Shown: positions 12,078 through 22,310 of the stretch, piece by piece
How positions within the stretch are numbered: position 1 is the first letter of the stretch
Layout of the letters: the number at the start of each line of letters is the position of its first letter
Source: Panorpa germanica
Lineage: Eukaryota > Arthropoda > Insecta > Mecoptera > Panorpidae
DNA: 64,000 nucleotides
Direction: 5' to 3'
NCBI GenBank assembly: GCA_963678705.1
Contig: OY783216.1
Location: forward strand, 12,648,001-12,712,000
Position numbers and translations under genes: made by a program
The notes under the pieces: generated by a model
The model's input: the letters and a program-made list of their open reading frames with translations, nothing else
Told to the model about the DNA's origin: nothing
Database searches by the model: none

Positions 12078-14190
12078 TTAAGTTGCAGTATTTATAATTC
12101 CATATTTAGCGGGTGAGTTAGTCCTTTTCCTCATTAGTTCACTTACTAGTGATTTGTATTTTAGACATATCATTTCCCTTCCGCTGTATCCCTTTATCTT
12201 GCAGGTCCAGCAATACACTTCATTAGAACATTCCTTCGCCCTATGTCCTGCCTCTCCACATTTCAGGCATTTTTCCCTCGTGTCTTCCTTATTTTTGCAC
12301 GAACTCGCAAAATGTCCGTAGTTTTGACATTTGAAGCACTTGATTGGTGCTAGTCTTTCTACTATTCTGCACCTACTCCATCCTATTTTCAATCTTACCT
12401 TAGACAAGAGACGTAAAGCACTATCAACGGGTAACATAACATTCGCGTATCGAAGCCCCCGGCTGTTTGGCTTTAGTGCCATTTTTATAGTGATGTCTTT
12501 CTCACTAAATTCAGAGTCAAATAGTTCCTTCTGTATAGCTTCTACTATTTCCTCTTCGGAGATAGTTTCATCTATGTCGATGACTATTATGTTCTTCTGC
12601 CGTTGGACAAGTTCTACTTTCACCGAATTTCCCATTTTCTGTTGTACCGCTGCTTTTAGTGATTTCCCGTTTCCTCTTTTACCTCAAGAAACACTCAGCT
12701 TTACGTAGCCCTCCGATGTTTTTTCGATGTTTTTTATTTTGACGTCTAGTTCCTCTATATCAATATTTTTCTTCATCTCTCTCACAGTATCAACATATGT
12801 TCTTGCTTCTCCCTTTGGTTTAACCAGCACTATTTCTCTGCTTGTCGCCTTTCCGCTCCTTCCAGCAAGTTGCCAATGTTGTGTTTGTTGTCCCTTTTGC
12901 TTTGGAACCCTTTCTTCTGATTTCTGCTCTTTTCATCTTGTATGGATTGCTATGTTATGTCCTTCTTTTCGGAAGATTAACTCTATCGCTTTTCTAAGAC
13001 CGAACTCCATTCCGTCTTTAGAGCATATAAAAATTACCTGTTTCCTTTTCTCTCTTCTGGATATGTTTTCCATTCTTTCTAGAGCTGTCACTGCGTCCTT
13101 TACGTTTTCCTTGTTTAATATTGCCCCATTTAGACCAACTAGGTATGTATAGGTACTGCCAGTTTGTTCTTCTTCATTGTCCTGTATTATGCTGCTCTTG
13201 TTAGCAAAGCAAGTTACTTTACCTGGGTGTACTGATTTCATTATAATAGCATCCTCTAATTGCGGAATTCTTTCGTTTAGTCGTCTTATTAGAGAGTTCT
13301 TCTCGTTTACCTCTTGGTCTATTATTAGTACCACATCCTTATCCTTTGATGCCTGCATGACACCGCCTCTCACCATTTTAGTTAAGCTAAAAGATTCTTC
13401 AGGCCATTAAGCATGGACTAGGTGTAGGATATTTCCCATTTTTTCTGGTTCTTCTCTATTAATTTCCGACTTAAATTTGTCTATTTTATTCTGGATTGAG
13501 AGCAATGTTTCCATTTCTTCTGAAGGAAGCGTTTAAGTGAATGCTTCCGTCATAGTCCTTCCTTTTTCGTCCAGTCCTCTCCCCGGTGCTTTGTCGCCTA
13601 TACTTCTGACATCGGTTTGTGTCGCGATATCCGCCATAATTTCCTTTGCCATTTGTCGGCCGATTTCGTTTATTACGTTCTCAGCCTTTAGCTTACCGAC
13701 GTAGAGATTCAGTTTTGCTGAAATCTCCCTTATTTCCTTCTTTGTAATAAATCTATCCTTGACGATTTTTTCCAATTTCATCGTCTCTCTTTCAATCGTT
13801 AGAATGAGGTTTTGAATCCTACTAGTATCATTCTGTTCCTGGTGTTCAGCTTTTTCCCCTTCTTCTTTTATTTTTCTTTTCTTTCCACTCTTCCTTTCCG
13901 TCGTCCTCTTTTTGAAAGAAAAAATCCGAAAATGAGTTGCTCCTAACTGGAGATCTCATCATCTTTCTGCTTTTCATAAAAGCCACCGCTTCTCCTTTTC
14001 CAGAAGCTGTATTTCCCGCAGAGGCCTGATCAGCCACCACCTGCGTATTTCCAGTAGCCGACTTACCCGCAGCGACCTGGTCTACCACCGTCAGCGTTCC
14101 GCAGTTGCTTGATAACGACCCAAGGGGAGCCTGCTCCACAACTCCCACTAGTGCCGGTTCTGGGGATCCGAGCCCCTGTCCCGTAAACTT
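12078..14190 (-). pseudogene. R1-clade LINE ORF1 (Gag-like zinc-knuckle protein)
   Basis: Four minus-strand frames (14148-13846, 13781-13533, 13376-12933, 12635-12078) line up as one ORF1. The first is low-complexity with a lysine-rich stretch. The last carries three CCHC-type knuckles in series: CFKCQNYGHFASSC, CLKCGEAGHRAKEC and an altered third (CWTCKIKGYSGREMIC). Such knuckles bind element RNA in R1 and TRAS/SART-like LINEs. It ends where ORF2 begins (the ...GIINTAT stop overlaps the LQLNVDRG start region), the tight ORF1-ORF2 arrangement usual for this clade. Frameshifts separate the pieces, so full-length protein is not made. Confidence 0.8.
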
Positions 14191-14398
14191 AATTCAATTT
14201 TTCTGATTCATGTTCTTATTTCCGTTGCAATCCTGTTGGTCCGCGGGAGGTATTTCATTTCCCTCCAGCCCTTCGTCCAAGACGGTTTGAGCATTAACGG
14301 TTTAGCGGTAAACATTGACGGTTTAACATATTATTTACCACTATATGATCTTAAAATTAAATTCGCTTCAGGAAAAAAAATATAGAAGTTTATATATA

Positions 14399-14400
14399 AA

Positions 14401-14434
<34 letters not shown>

Positions 14435-14455
14435 TTTATATTTTTTTTTTTCTTT
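14399..14455. repeat. TA / poly(T) low-complexity tract in LINE B 3' UTR
   Basis: A (TA)n run is followed by uninterrupted T stretches with a single TATA break. The mirror-image A-rich tract is present in the plus-strand copy near 54465-54500, so it is part of the LINE 3' UTR rather than a random microsatellite. Confidence 0.8.
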
Positions 14456-14519
14456 GCCTTGAATTTCTTTTGTCATAGCCACCATCAAATAATTTTTTAA
14501 CATCTTTTATAATTTATAA

Positions 14520-15059
14520 TTAAGTTTTACACATTTCAAAATATTTCAATAATTCACTAATTAATTTTGAATCACTTAACAAAAATTTAGTATTAACAGG
14601 AAAAGTTTTAATCACATCTATTATACCACTATTCAATTTTGATCTTTCTAAACTATAATTTATGCATTTAAATATAATATGATCCAAAGTTCCTTCTTCA
14701 CCACATTGACATCTATCGTCAGATTTAATATTAATTTTGTACAGGTGAGCTGGAGTTTTGCAATGATTACTTTGGATTCTGATTGTAGTTGATATAATTT
14801 TGCGGGACTCATTTCCAAGCCATCTTTTCTTACTTAAATTTGGATGCAACATATAATAATCTCTTCCTTTTAACTGACTTTTGTTAATGAAATCTGTGTA
14901 TCTCAAATTAAAGTTAAATTTTTTGATTAAATTAAAAATTTCATATGAAGGTAATTTCACTTTCATCTCAGTTTCCAAAATTATTGATTCCTTTGCCAAT
15001 TTATCCGCAATTTCGTTTCCTCTTATTCCACAATGTCCTGGTATCCACATAAATGTTAT
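14520..15059 (-). pseudogene. LINE B RNase H and C-terminal domain
   Basis: Starting at the interruption, the minus-strand frame reads TFMWIPGHCGIRGNEIADKL (the last conserved RNase H block with its Asp), followed by a C-terminal stretch with TPAHLYKINIKSDDRCQCGE and TLDHIIFKC, the Cys-His cluster also seen in LINE A at 42,1 kb. It ends at a natural stop at 14520. The apparent N-terminus MFIFWRLLLLCS belongs to the inserted LTR sequence, not to the LINE. Residues upstream of the break (KEMYFNIINKN) are encoded at about 33008-33040. The domain is intact over this part but separated from its RT by 18 kb. Confidence 0.85.
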
Positions 15060-15064
15060 GGTAT
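15060..15064. repeat. left target duplication (GGTAT) of nested block
   Basis: GGTAT at 15060-15064 is repeated at 33003-33007. Merging them rejoins the LINE B RNase H frame without gap. A 5-bp duplication fits LTR-retrotransposon integration (BEL and Gypsy families usually make 4-6 bp). Confidence 0.85.
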
Positions 15065-15277
15065 TGTTCAATACAGAACATAACAACAATAGGCGCCAGA
15101 ATATAAACAAAAATATATTTTCTGGAACTCCAGGAACACAGCCGTAAGACCCTGCATATGATTAGAGTCAGCCCTAACACTATCGGCACATGGTTTTTCT
15201 GTTGGTGTTGCCTACTTCAGAAATAATATTTTTAATTATATTCTGGCGCCTATTGTTGTTATGTTCTGTATTGAACA
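15065..15277 (-). repeat. 213-bp unit with 42-bp perfect inverted ends
   Basis: The segment begins TGTTCAATACAGAACATAAC and its other end at 15236-15277 is the exact inverse of the first 42 bases. The terminal 20 bases resemble the start of the BEL LTRs in the array (TGTTCAGTACAGAACATAAG on the minus strand), but the rest does not. It ends exactly at the GGTAT duplication. It may be the LTR of a second, related BEL family that recombined with the array, or a fold-back derivative of an LTR end. Related scraps ('tctggcgcc' motifs) recur at 15404-15470. Confidence 0.55.
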
Positions 15278-15294
15278 TAAATTGCGCCTTTTTC

Positions 15295-15400
15295 TTTTAT
15301 TTTTCGGCCCGGGCCCGGGGATCGAACCCGGGAACTCAGCAGCCAGACCTGCAATTCACAGCAGAGTCAAGCACGAACGCTCTCGGCTAACTGTGTTGTC
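15295..15400 (-). mobile_element. tRNA-derived SINE-like head
   Basis: On the minus strand a tRNA-like pattern is visible: an A-box-like TTAGCCGAGAGCG near 15383-15371, an anticodon-arm-like CTGC-loop-GCAG, a long variable arm, and a perfect B box GGTTCGATCCCC near 15318-15329. Spacing fits a Ser/Leu-type tRNA ancestor. It lacks a matching acceptor stem and is followed by an A-rich tail (gaaaaataaaagaaaaagg), so I read it as a SINE rather than a working tRNA gene. Some insect LTRs and leaders also contain such boxes. Confidence 0.5.
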
Positions 15401-15473
15401 TACATCAGAAAATATATTTTTATTTTTAAACTCTGGCGCCTTTTTGGCTTCGGAGGCGCCAAAATTTGGATCC

Positions 15474-15803
15474 GGCTCGAAGGACCAGCTTCGCATGTAC
15501 GAAAGAAAACCATGCGAGTAAATTTTAAATGAATATTTTATTTAAATATTCAAACTTAAATTAAATTACACTTTTTCTTATATAACTTAATAATTTCTAT
15601 TGTACAAAATGGTGGTGCAACCGTGACACTGCAAGTGTAAAGAACAGAATAGAATCGAATGAATAATCAACTGCCTGCCCTATGCCCGTGGCATTCACTC
15701 CAATACTTATAATGTTGCCCTGTGTGTGAATTCTACCAGAGACAACAATACTTCACAATATTGAAATGTCACCAGAGACATATCTTATGTTTTGTACTGA
15801 ACA
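15474..15803 (-). repeat. BEL array LTR 1 (leftmost)
   Basis: Minus strand: starts TGTTCAGTACAAAACATAAG at 15803 and is homologous to the other three LTRs up to the GGTCCTTCGAGC end at 15474. It lacks the 112-bp pol insert of LTRs 2 and 3. The final base of the expected ...GAGCA end is changed. It is followed on the minus strand by unrelated sequence including the SINE-like head. Confidence 0.75.
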
Positions 15804-16018
15804 TAAATTGCGGGCCAGGAAAAAAATAGATGATCTCACAACCATTTTCAAAATTATACAAAATTACATAAAAATATTATAAACTTCTTAATTCAATGGT
15901 AGTCTACATAATTTTGTGAAAATAATATAAAACAAAATAATAACTATCATAAATATAACAGAAATCATAATTATCATTATAGCATGCAATATCATCAACA
16001 TAATGGACACAACAATCA
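15804..16018 (-). other. BEL internal 3' segment carrying the empty insertion site
   Basis: Non-coding end of unit 1 between the Pol remnant and LTR 1. 'aactatcataaatataacag' at about 15948-15967 is the uninterrupted form of the site that, in units 2 and 3, holds the SAP-type element (left flank ...ATCATAAA, right flank TAAATATAACAG). This fixes the 4-bp target duplication TAAA. Confidence 0.88.
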
Positions 16019-17125
16019 TCAAATAGTTACAATAATAGTAACGAGCCAAAAATGTTTCAGTTTAATGATGTTAGAATTTTTTTTAAACAAGTCTAACAGT
16101 AAAGGTGCTTGTCCGACTTCAATGTTACAAGCATTACAGTTAATATTTTCACCTTCTGATGGAAGTACTGTATTTAAATCATAATAACGATCATGTTTAA
16201 AGTCACAATCGGATAAATAGGGAGGACCGTTCCACCAAAGAGCCTGATCCTTTAAATATTGTGGTTCTATACCACGAGAAATTAAATCAGCCGGGTTATC
16301 ACCAGACTTTACATAGTACCATGAAATTTTATCTGTAAGTTGTGTTATTTGTTTTACTCTGTTATTAACATAGATATTAGCCTTTAGTTTGTCCGCTTGA
16401 ATCCAAGCAAGGACTATTTTGGAATCACTATACAAGAAAACTTTATGTTCAAATCTAGTCGTGAGTAATTTACTGACTCTAGCCGCGAGTTGCGCCAGCA
16501 AGACTGCGCTATTAAGCTCTAGTTGGGGTATTGTAAGTACCTTACTTAATGGAGCCACACGAGACTTGGCACAAATTAATTTTGTTTTTATCTTGCCATC
16601 TGTGTTAGGACACTTAAAGGTAAATGTGTCTAAAATAATATTGTGTTTCAAACCTAATGTCTTAATGATGTTTGATTTGTTTAATAATGTTTTTTAGACC
16701 TCCAATAGTGAAGGATTTCGTTTAAATCTCTTTTCTAACACATAAAATCTTTGCAGGGCGACTAAGAAAGAATTCCCCAATTCTAGTTCATTTACTGGGC
16801 TGACTAATGGCAAATCAACAGTAAAAGTATTATTTTTAAGTACTACTGAATTTTGAAAAATATGTTCAGCCTTTAAATATTCCTCAGAAAACTTATCTGT
16901 TTCTTCTGGGACTTTCTCAGTCGTCCAAAATTGTTCCATAACATTTTTAAGGTTTGTATGGTCACAAATAGCAAAATTAGATACAATATTATTATATGAA
17001 TAATTATTTTGATTATGCAATTTACCTGCAACCACATATCCAAATTTATGTTCTTCAATAAAGGACTTGCGAGTCTCTATAGGGACCATTTTGAATTTTG
17101 GACATTTATAAATTTGATGTTCCAT
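16019..17125 (-). pseudogene. BEL Pol remnant, array unit 1 (RT core missing)
   Basis: The minus-strand frame 17125-16694 joins the end of Gag (EHQIYKCPKFKMVP) to the spacer after protease (FGYVVAGKLHNQNNYSYNNI, ELELGNSFLVALQRFYVLEK). The RT catalytic blocks that should follow are absent: after a stop, 16651-16019 resumes with SRVAPLSKVLTIPQLELNSA and FLYSDSKIVLAWIQADKLKA, then YVKSGDNPADLISRGIE, i.e. the RNase H / Peptidase_A17-region end. About 400 bp containing the Gag knuckle and protease are deleted relative to unit 3. There is no integrase. Confidence 0.82.
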
Positions 17126-17218
17126 ATCACAATACCTACATGCTACATTGTAGCATATAGTGACATTGGAAACCCTTGAGTGTGAATTCTCTCAATAATT
17201 TTTGTCATGTGACATATT

Positions 17219-18082
17219 TTTTTAAGGTGAACTATCTTCAAGTGCAACTGCACGTTTTTCAAAAAAGGAAATAAATTCTGCAATAGTAGGCAGTTTTTCT
17301 AAATTTCTTTTCATGTGGAAAGTGCGGTTAGTAAATATATCTAACTTCCTGCTTAAGATTGAGATTAAAATCATATCCCATTTGTCAACAGGCTCATCAA
17401 GATTTTTTAAGGCTTGCAATTGCTGTTTAACTTAACATAAAAAGGTCCTTATAGCGACTGCAGTACCTTTTTGCATGTTTGGAATATCAAGTAGTATATT
17501 TATATGATTAGAAATTAATCGTGCTTTATTATCATAGCGCGCTAACAATAAATCAAGCGCCTCTTTATATGAGCTGTTCACAAGCGGCAGGTTTATAATT
17601 ATTGAAAGAGCTTCATCAAGGAGATACTTTCTCAAATAAAAGAGCCTTTGCACATTGGACAATGAGGTATTATTATGAACAACCGCTTGGAAAAGCTCAT
17701 AAAAGGGCTTAAACCTGGTTATATCCTTGCCATCAAAGGTTGGAATTTCCACTGCTGGAAGTTTTGATGCAACTAAGTTAGAACAAGTAGGCCTATTAAC
17801 TTCTTTTAATTTAGTGATACTAGCATTTAATTTTGCTAGAATATTAAAGTACTTTTCTTCAACTTCCTCTATGTCTTCATCATCCTGTTCATCAATCTCT
17901 AAAATACTGGACTGCGTGAGCTCGTACGATTGATATGTAGTCAGCAACTTTTCTATTTTCGCCTCTAACAACTCCACTGTACCGGATTCGAGAGCCCTTG
18001 AGTCGCTGACGTAGTTGTCCATCCTTGATATTGAACCTTTTGCTGTCGACCGCGCCGTTTTAAGCCTTTTCAATCCCTCCAT
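17219..18082 (-). pseudogene. BEL Gag, array unit 1
   Basis: Minus-strand frame starting MEGLKRLKTARSTAKGSISR, with the DUF1759-type block PAVEIPTFDGKDITRFKPFY and later AVVHNNTSLSNVQRLFYLRK characteristic of BEL/Pao Gag. Compared with unit 3, one codon CAA has become TAA at 17429-17431, after which the frame continues to 17219. The region downstream retains a single knuckle-like CRYC..MEH...KC segment (near 17100-17150), now joined to Pol by a deletion. Gag would form the retroelement particle; here it is truncated at about 217 residues. Confidence 0.82.
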
Positions 18083-18489
18083 TCTTCTTACGTGATAATA
18101 TCGTACTTTTATGATAGACGAAACGTGGATGACAAAACGAATCCAGCTTAATCCAGCAACTTAAGAAGTTGTTAATATTTTGGTACTTGTAGATAGTAAA
18201 AAAAATTTGTACCTTGATGAGTAAAAAAGTATTTTACTCTCTTCCAGCGTCCTTGTATTCCCTTTCCGTATTGATATTTTTCTTAAATATTTTTTCTTGA
18301 AATGTAAGTATGTAGTATCCAAATCGTCTGTAAATCCGTTTAAATAAAGCGTTGCATTACCCAATCAATGGCAATTGATGACTTCCAGAGCCGCCATGGG
18401 GCAAATGTAAAAAAAAAACGCCTGTACACGTGTCGGGTACTATATGGATGTATCCTCAAAACACAACGAAATCACACGCGGTTACTAGA

Positions 18490-18921
18490 TGCTCGAAGAA
18501 CCAGTTTTACTGTTGATTTGCAATTAGTCAGCCTAGTAAATGAACTAGAATTAGGGGATTCTTTCTCAGTCGCCCTGCAAAGATTTTATGTGTTAGAAAA
18601 GAGATTTAAACGAAAGCTTCGCATGTACGAAATAAAACCATGCGAGTAAAATTTGAATGAATATTTTATTTAAATATTCAAACTTAAATTAAATTACACT
18701 TTTTCTTATATAACTTAATAATTTCTATTGTACAAAATGGTGGTGAATCGTGACACTGCAAGTGTAAAGAACAGAATAGAATAGCCAACTGCCTGCCCTA
18801 TGCCCGTGGCATTCACTGTAATACTTATAATGTTGCCCTGTGTGTGAATTCTACCAGAGACAACAATACTTCACAATATTGAAATGTCACCAGAGACATA
18901 TCTTATGTTCTGTACTGAACA
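18490..18921 (-). repeat. BEL array LTR 2 with inverted pol insert
   Basis: A 320-bp LTR (TG...CA on both strands) expanded to 432 bp by a 112-bp segment at 18505-18616 that encodes, on the plus strand, a piece of the element's own Pol (LVNELELGDSFSVALQRFYV), i.e. inverted relative to the rest of the element. The segment sits between CCAG and CTTCGC, which are adjacent in LTRs 1 and 4. Confidence 0.82.
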
Positions 18922-19088
18922 TAAATTGCGGGCCAAGGAAAAATAGATGATCTCACAACCATTTTCAAATTTATACAAAAATACATAAATACATAGTACA
19001 TAAAAATACATAATATTATAAACTTCTTAATTCTATGCAACCAAATTTTCATGAAAATAATATAAAACAAAATAATAACTATCATAAA

Positions 19089-19857
19089 TGTGGGTTATTT
19101 TTTAAGAGTAATTTTAAGTTAAAATATATTTAGTTTAAGGAATAGAAATAAGAAACTGTAAACTAGGGTAAAGATCTTTGCTAAGAACGGGGTATATTTA
19201 AATGTTAAATAAACTAGTGGCAGACCCTATAGCCGTTCACAGCAACATGCTTAGCAGTTCGCTTGCGGTGTCCAGCGTACGCCTCAGAGAACGTGGCATA
19301 AAGAACTGTTCGCTAACTATGAACGTGATGACACATGTGTTTTGGGCGAGGCTGGGAGTATCAAGATTGTTATGAGTGTTCAGAGTTTTAAAAAAGCAAA
19401 TGGCGATAGAACTATATCAAGTTTATGTATGGTCGTTATTGTGTGATTTTATAATTAAGTTAACTTTATTACGGTGTAATAATTGTTATTGTGGTCAGCG
19501 TTTTTGTTAGAGTTAGGCAGCAAATGTAATGTTTAGTACTAGGGTGTATTTTCATTGAAATCATTGTGCTGATAACTATGGACAATTGTAACTGCGTATT
19601 ATGTATTGACACGTAAAACATTGTGAAGAGACATTATAATCTAAGTACTATATTTAATCAAGTGTATTTTGTTGTGAACTTAATTACAATTAATTCACTT
19701 TATTTAGATGTAATTTTATGACTTTGATAAGTGATTAAACAAACTATTAATATCCAAATTATGTGTTTACTCGTTTTAAAAGAAACTATATTGTTGTATT
19801 GTACATCAACCTTAGGCTGATGTTAATTGTAATTTATAATTGTGGAAATTACCTACA
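19089..19857 (+). repeat. SAP element copy 1, 5' LTR
   Basis: Starts TGTGGGTTATTTTTTAAGAG and ends GTGGAAATTACCTACA. A GC-richer block in the middle (about 19205-19350) and 'ttaaataaact' (19204-19214) could hold promoter and polyadenylation signals, but I cannot place the transcription start. The sequence after it, TTGTGGGCTCTCAACCGGG, lies where the primer-binding site belongs. Confidence 0.88.
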
Positions 19858-19871
19858 AATTGTGGGCTCTC

Positions 19872-20006
19872 AACCGGGATAAGGGCGAAATCAAAAATAT
19901 TCAGTTAAGATTATTTTTAACCTTAGAACCAGACTAATTGATCAACGGGATAAGGTTGAAATCAAAAATATTCAGTTAAGATTATTTTTCACCTTAGAAC
20001 CAGAGG
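19872..20006 (+). repeat. 71-bp tandem duplication in SAP element leader
   Basis: The block CGGGATAAGG...TTCAGTTAAGATTATTTTT...CCTTAGAACCAGA occurs twice with a 71-bp period between the 5' LTR and the ORF. The same pair is at 26530-26664 in copy 2. Leader repeats could be part of a packaging or regulatory signal; this is inference. Confidence 0.85.
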
Positions 20007-20074
20007 AATCAAGAGGAAAACTTAGTGTACAGTTTGCTCATTAAAGTAATTGTACAGCAGTGAAAATTATAACA

Positions 20075-22294
20075 ATGACACAAGAATTAGACAATTTGTC
20101 AGTGGCAGAGCTACGACAGGAACTTAATTTTGTTGGACTTAGTCAGCGTGGGAATCGTGCAGAATTATTGTCAAGAATGAACTCATTTAATAGCCGCGTC
20201 GGTGAACAGAATAATAGGTCTGTAAACAATGAAACAGTCAATAAAACTAATTATACATTTTTAGATTTAGAATTGGCTTTACCTAAATATGATGGGCTTA
20301 AAAATGTCAGATTGTGGATTAAACAATTTGATGATTTCTGCGACCAGGCAGAAATAGATGCAAAATACAGATATTTGTATGCCAGGAGATTGTTGACCGA
20401 TACAGCAAAACAATTTGTTAATTTCGAAACCAGGATAATAAATTGGGATACATTTAAATCGTATTTGATTGATGAATTCGATACGAGTTTAAATAGCGCA
20501 CAGGTTCACAAAATGCTTCAACAAAGGGTGAAGAATGCAGGTGAAACTATTCGTCAATATGTGTATGATATTTTAGATATAGCTAGACAAGCAGACATCG
20601 AAGAAGCAGCTATTATGGATTATATCATAGCAGGAATTCGCGATAGTGCAGTTAATAAAGTAATACTTTATGGAGCTGAGAATATTGGACAACTTAAACG
20701 TAAGCTGGAACAATATGAAAAAATGAAAATGGATACCCAGGACTATGATAGGAGATCTAGGCTAGGTACAAAAACTAAAATTGAGACAACAGGTGAGAAG
20801 ATTAAATGTTTTAATTGTGGTTCGTTATCACACTCATCTTAAGTGTGTCCTGATAAAGACAAGGGTTATAAATGTTTTAATTGTGGTAATTATGGACATG
20901 TTAGCCGAAACTGTAATACTAAAATAAAAACTGTTAAAGCGGAGCATAATGTTATGAAAGTAGAAATGATAAAATCAATTTGTGTTAATAACAGGAGTAA
21001 TGTAAATGCTTTAATAGATACTGGCAGTGATTTGTCAGCAGTGCGGGAAGATTATTTTAAAACATTAAAGAATGTTAAATTATATGACTCTGAAATAACA
21101 ATACGTGGTTTGTCAAACTCAAAAGTAAATTCTTTAGGTAGAATTGAATTGTACATTGAAATTGATTCAGAACTTAACGTGGGTTATTTTGAAGTGTTAC
21201 CATCTCATGCAATGCATATGAACATGGTGATAGGATTGGACATTATAGCTAAAGCTAAAGTAGTTATTGATAAAACCGGTGTTAAATTTCATAAACTTTA
21301 TAGCGATAAAGATGTAGATAAAAGTGAGGTTAAACAATTAATGACAATGAAAATAGACTATGGTGATAAAGAAAGTGAACTAGACTTATCTCATATAAAC
21401 GATAAAAATGTTGTTAATAAAATACCTGAGTCAGTGGACAATGACAAACGTAAAGAGTTACGTAACTCTGAAAGTGTAAAGACAATTACATTGAAAATTG
21501 ATACTCTTATATTTTCTAGATCGCTTAAACTACCACCTGCAGATCGACTAGTTGTTGCAGAGCAGCGGGGTGAAGGGTTAGAAAAGGATATCATACAGGC
21601 AGCCCAGGAAATGAACGACCTAGGTTGTGCAGTGAAACAAGACATTGTTCGTCTATCTAAGAGTAAGGTAAAAGCAGCCAAGCATTTTCCGAAGCCAAAG
21701 ATGAGGAAACAAGGCAATGTTCGTCCCTCTAAGGATAAGGTAAAAGCAGCTAAGCATTTTCCGAAGCCGAAGAAGACGCAACAAGCAAAGAATTATACAA
21801 GGAAGTGTATAACAGAAAATGAATTGAAGATTGGGGTTAAAATGAAAACCAATCAAGACACTGTTCGTTCCTCGAAGGATAAGAATGAAGCCATTAAGCA
21901 TTTTCCGAAGCCGAAGGAGAGGATAGAAGCAGAAGAAATACAAAATGAGTTTGTAGAAAAACGCAAGAAGCTGAGAGAAGAGGATAAAGGAATTATTCTA
22001 GAAATTCAGCAAGAATACAGGACTAGCTACGGTAGAAAATGTAAAACAACAAGCAAAAAGTATAAACATATTCTCGTTAAAGTAAATGCTTTTACAAAGT
22101 TTGTTTGGTTGTTACCTACTAAAGCAACAGGAGCTAAAGTTAAAGCTAAAACCAAAGGACCATACATAATAACGAAAATTAAAGGAAATGATGAGAAAGC
22201 AGGAGAATGTGAAGGGCCAGACAGGACTTCTACATCTGCAGACAAGATGACATCAAGGGCAAGGATGAATGTAGCAACTGAGGACAGTTACTAG
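20075..22294 (+). pseudogene. SAP-Gag-protease ORF, copy 1 (one nonsense codon)
   Basis: Same protein as the intact ORF at 26733-28952, but a single A-to-T change makes TAA at 20840-20842, inside the first zinc knuckle (CFNCGSLSHSS-stop). The first half therefore encodes about 256 residues (SAP plus capsid-like region and half a knuckle). The rest stays open to the stop at 22292-22294. Other differences from copy 2 are few (His/Leu at the codon near 21215, His/Asn near 21680). The initiator is ATG at 20075; the GTG five codons earlier is not a eukaryotic start. With the stop, Gag and protease are uncoupled. Confidence 0.88.
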
Positions 22295-22310
22295 TCAGGA
22301 AAGGCCGAGA

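Larger units (their letters stand above)
9200..12110 (-). pseudogene. R1-clade LINE ORF2 (endonuclease-RT), broken
   Basis: The endonuclease starts with LQLNVDRGLAAFDLLHSTC and IAIVAEP, then EVIIAGDLNAKSHIWGS and HIDVTLTS (12077-11540), with a stop and a frame change. RT N-terminal material lies at 11467-10661 (INGKSPGPDQIPPEII, WKTAKVVLVQKP). The catalytic RT blocks are missing. The C-terminal domain resumes at 10660-10591 and 9927-9200: RLMPNLKGPKASKRRVLASV, then TWVNRQHEEVDYFVTQLLGG and the Cys-His cluster ending DTPEHTL, typical of R1-clade C-termini. The last part reads in frame into Copia. In R1-clade elements this protein nicks the target and primes cDNA synthesis; this copy cannot. 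Confidence 0.85.
9200..14310 (-). mobile_element. R1-clade LINE, RT core deleted and interrupted
   Basis: Reading leftwards from about 14.2 kb, ORF1 (zinc-knuckle protein) is followed by ORF2 endonuclease, the N-terminal part of reverse transcriptase, and then directly the C-terminal domain; the catalytic centre of the RT (YADD region) is missing at about 10591-10660. A short local duplication (CTGAATTATGGTTGAGTTTC twice, about 10614-10660) marks that deletion joint. A 640-bp LINE lies in the C-terminal part (9939-10578). The 3' end is lost at the Copia junction near 9200, and the 5' boundary near 14310 touches the 3' end of LINE B. The element is immobile. Confidence 0.85.
14320..15059 (-). 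mobile_element. LINE B (I-group), 3' part, left of the nested array
   Basis: The 3' part of a minus-strand LINE whose 5' part resumes at 33008. The 3' UTR carries a T/A tract (14399-14455) and a terminal block 'taaataatatgttaaacc' (minus strand) that is also the end of the plus-strand copy at 54583, which fixes the 3' border near 14320. The interruption at 15064/33003 falls within the RNase H coding sequence. The same codons (NNT) occur at both edges because of the duplicated target GGTAT. Confidence 0.85.

Noticed and set aside
15295-15400. A functional tRNA gene on the minus strand
   Set aside because: A and B boxes are present but no paired acceptor stem, and an A-rich tail and element context fit a SINE better.
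18368-18649. A 93-codon plus-strand gene repeated at 25026-25307
   Set aside because: It is leader/LTR sequence joined to the inverted 112-bp pol segment; the open frame is incidental.
21391-21943. Minus-strand 96-108-codon frames opposite the SAP ORF (repeated at 28049-28601)
   Set aside because: They are antisense shadows of the lysine-rich sense frame with no independent support.
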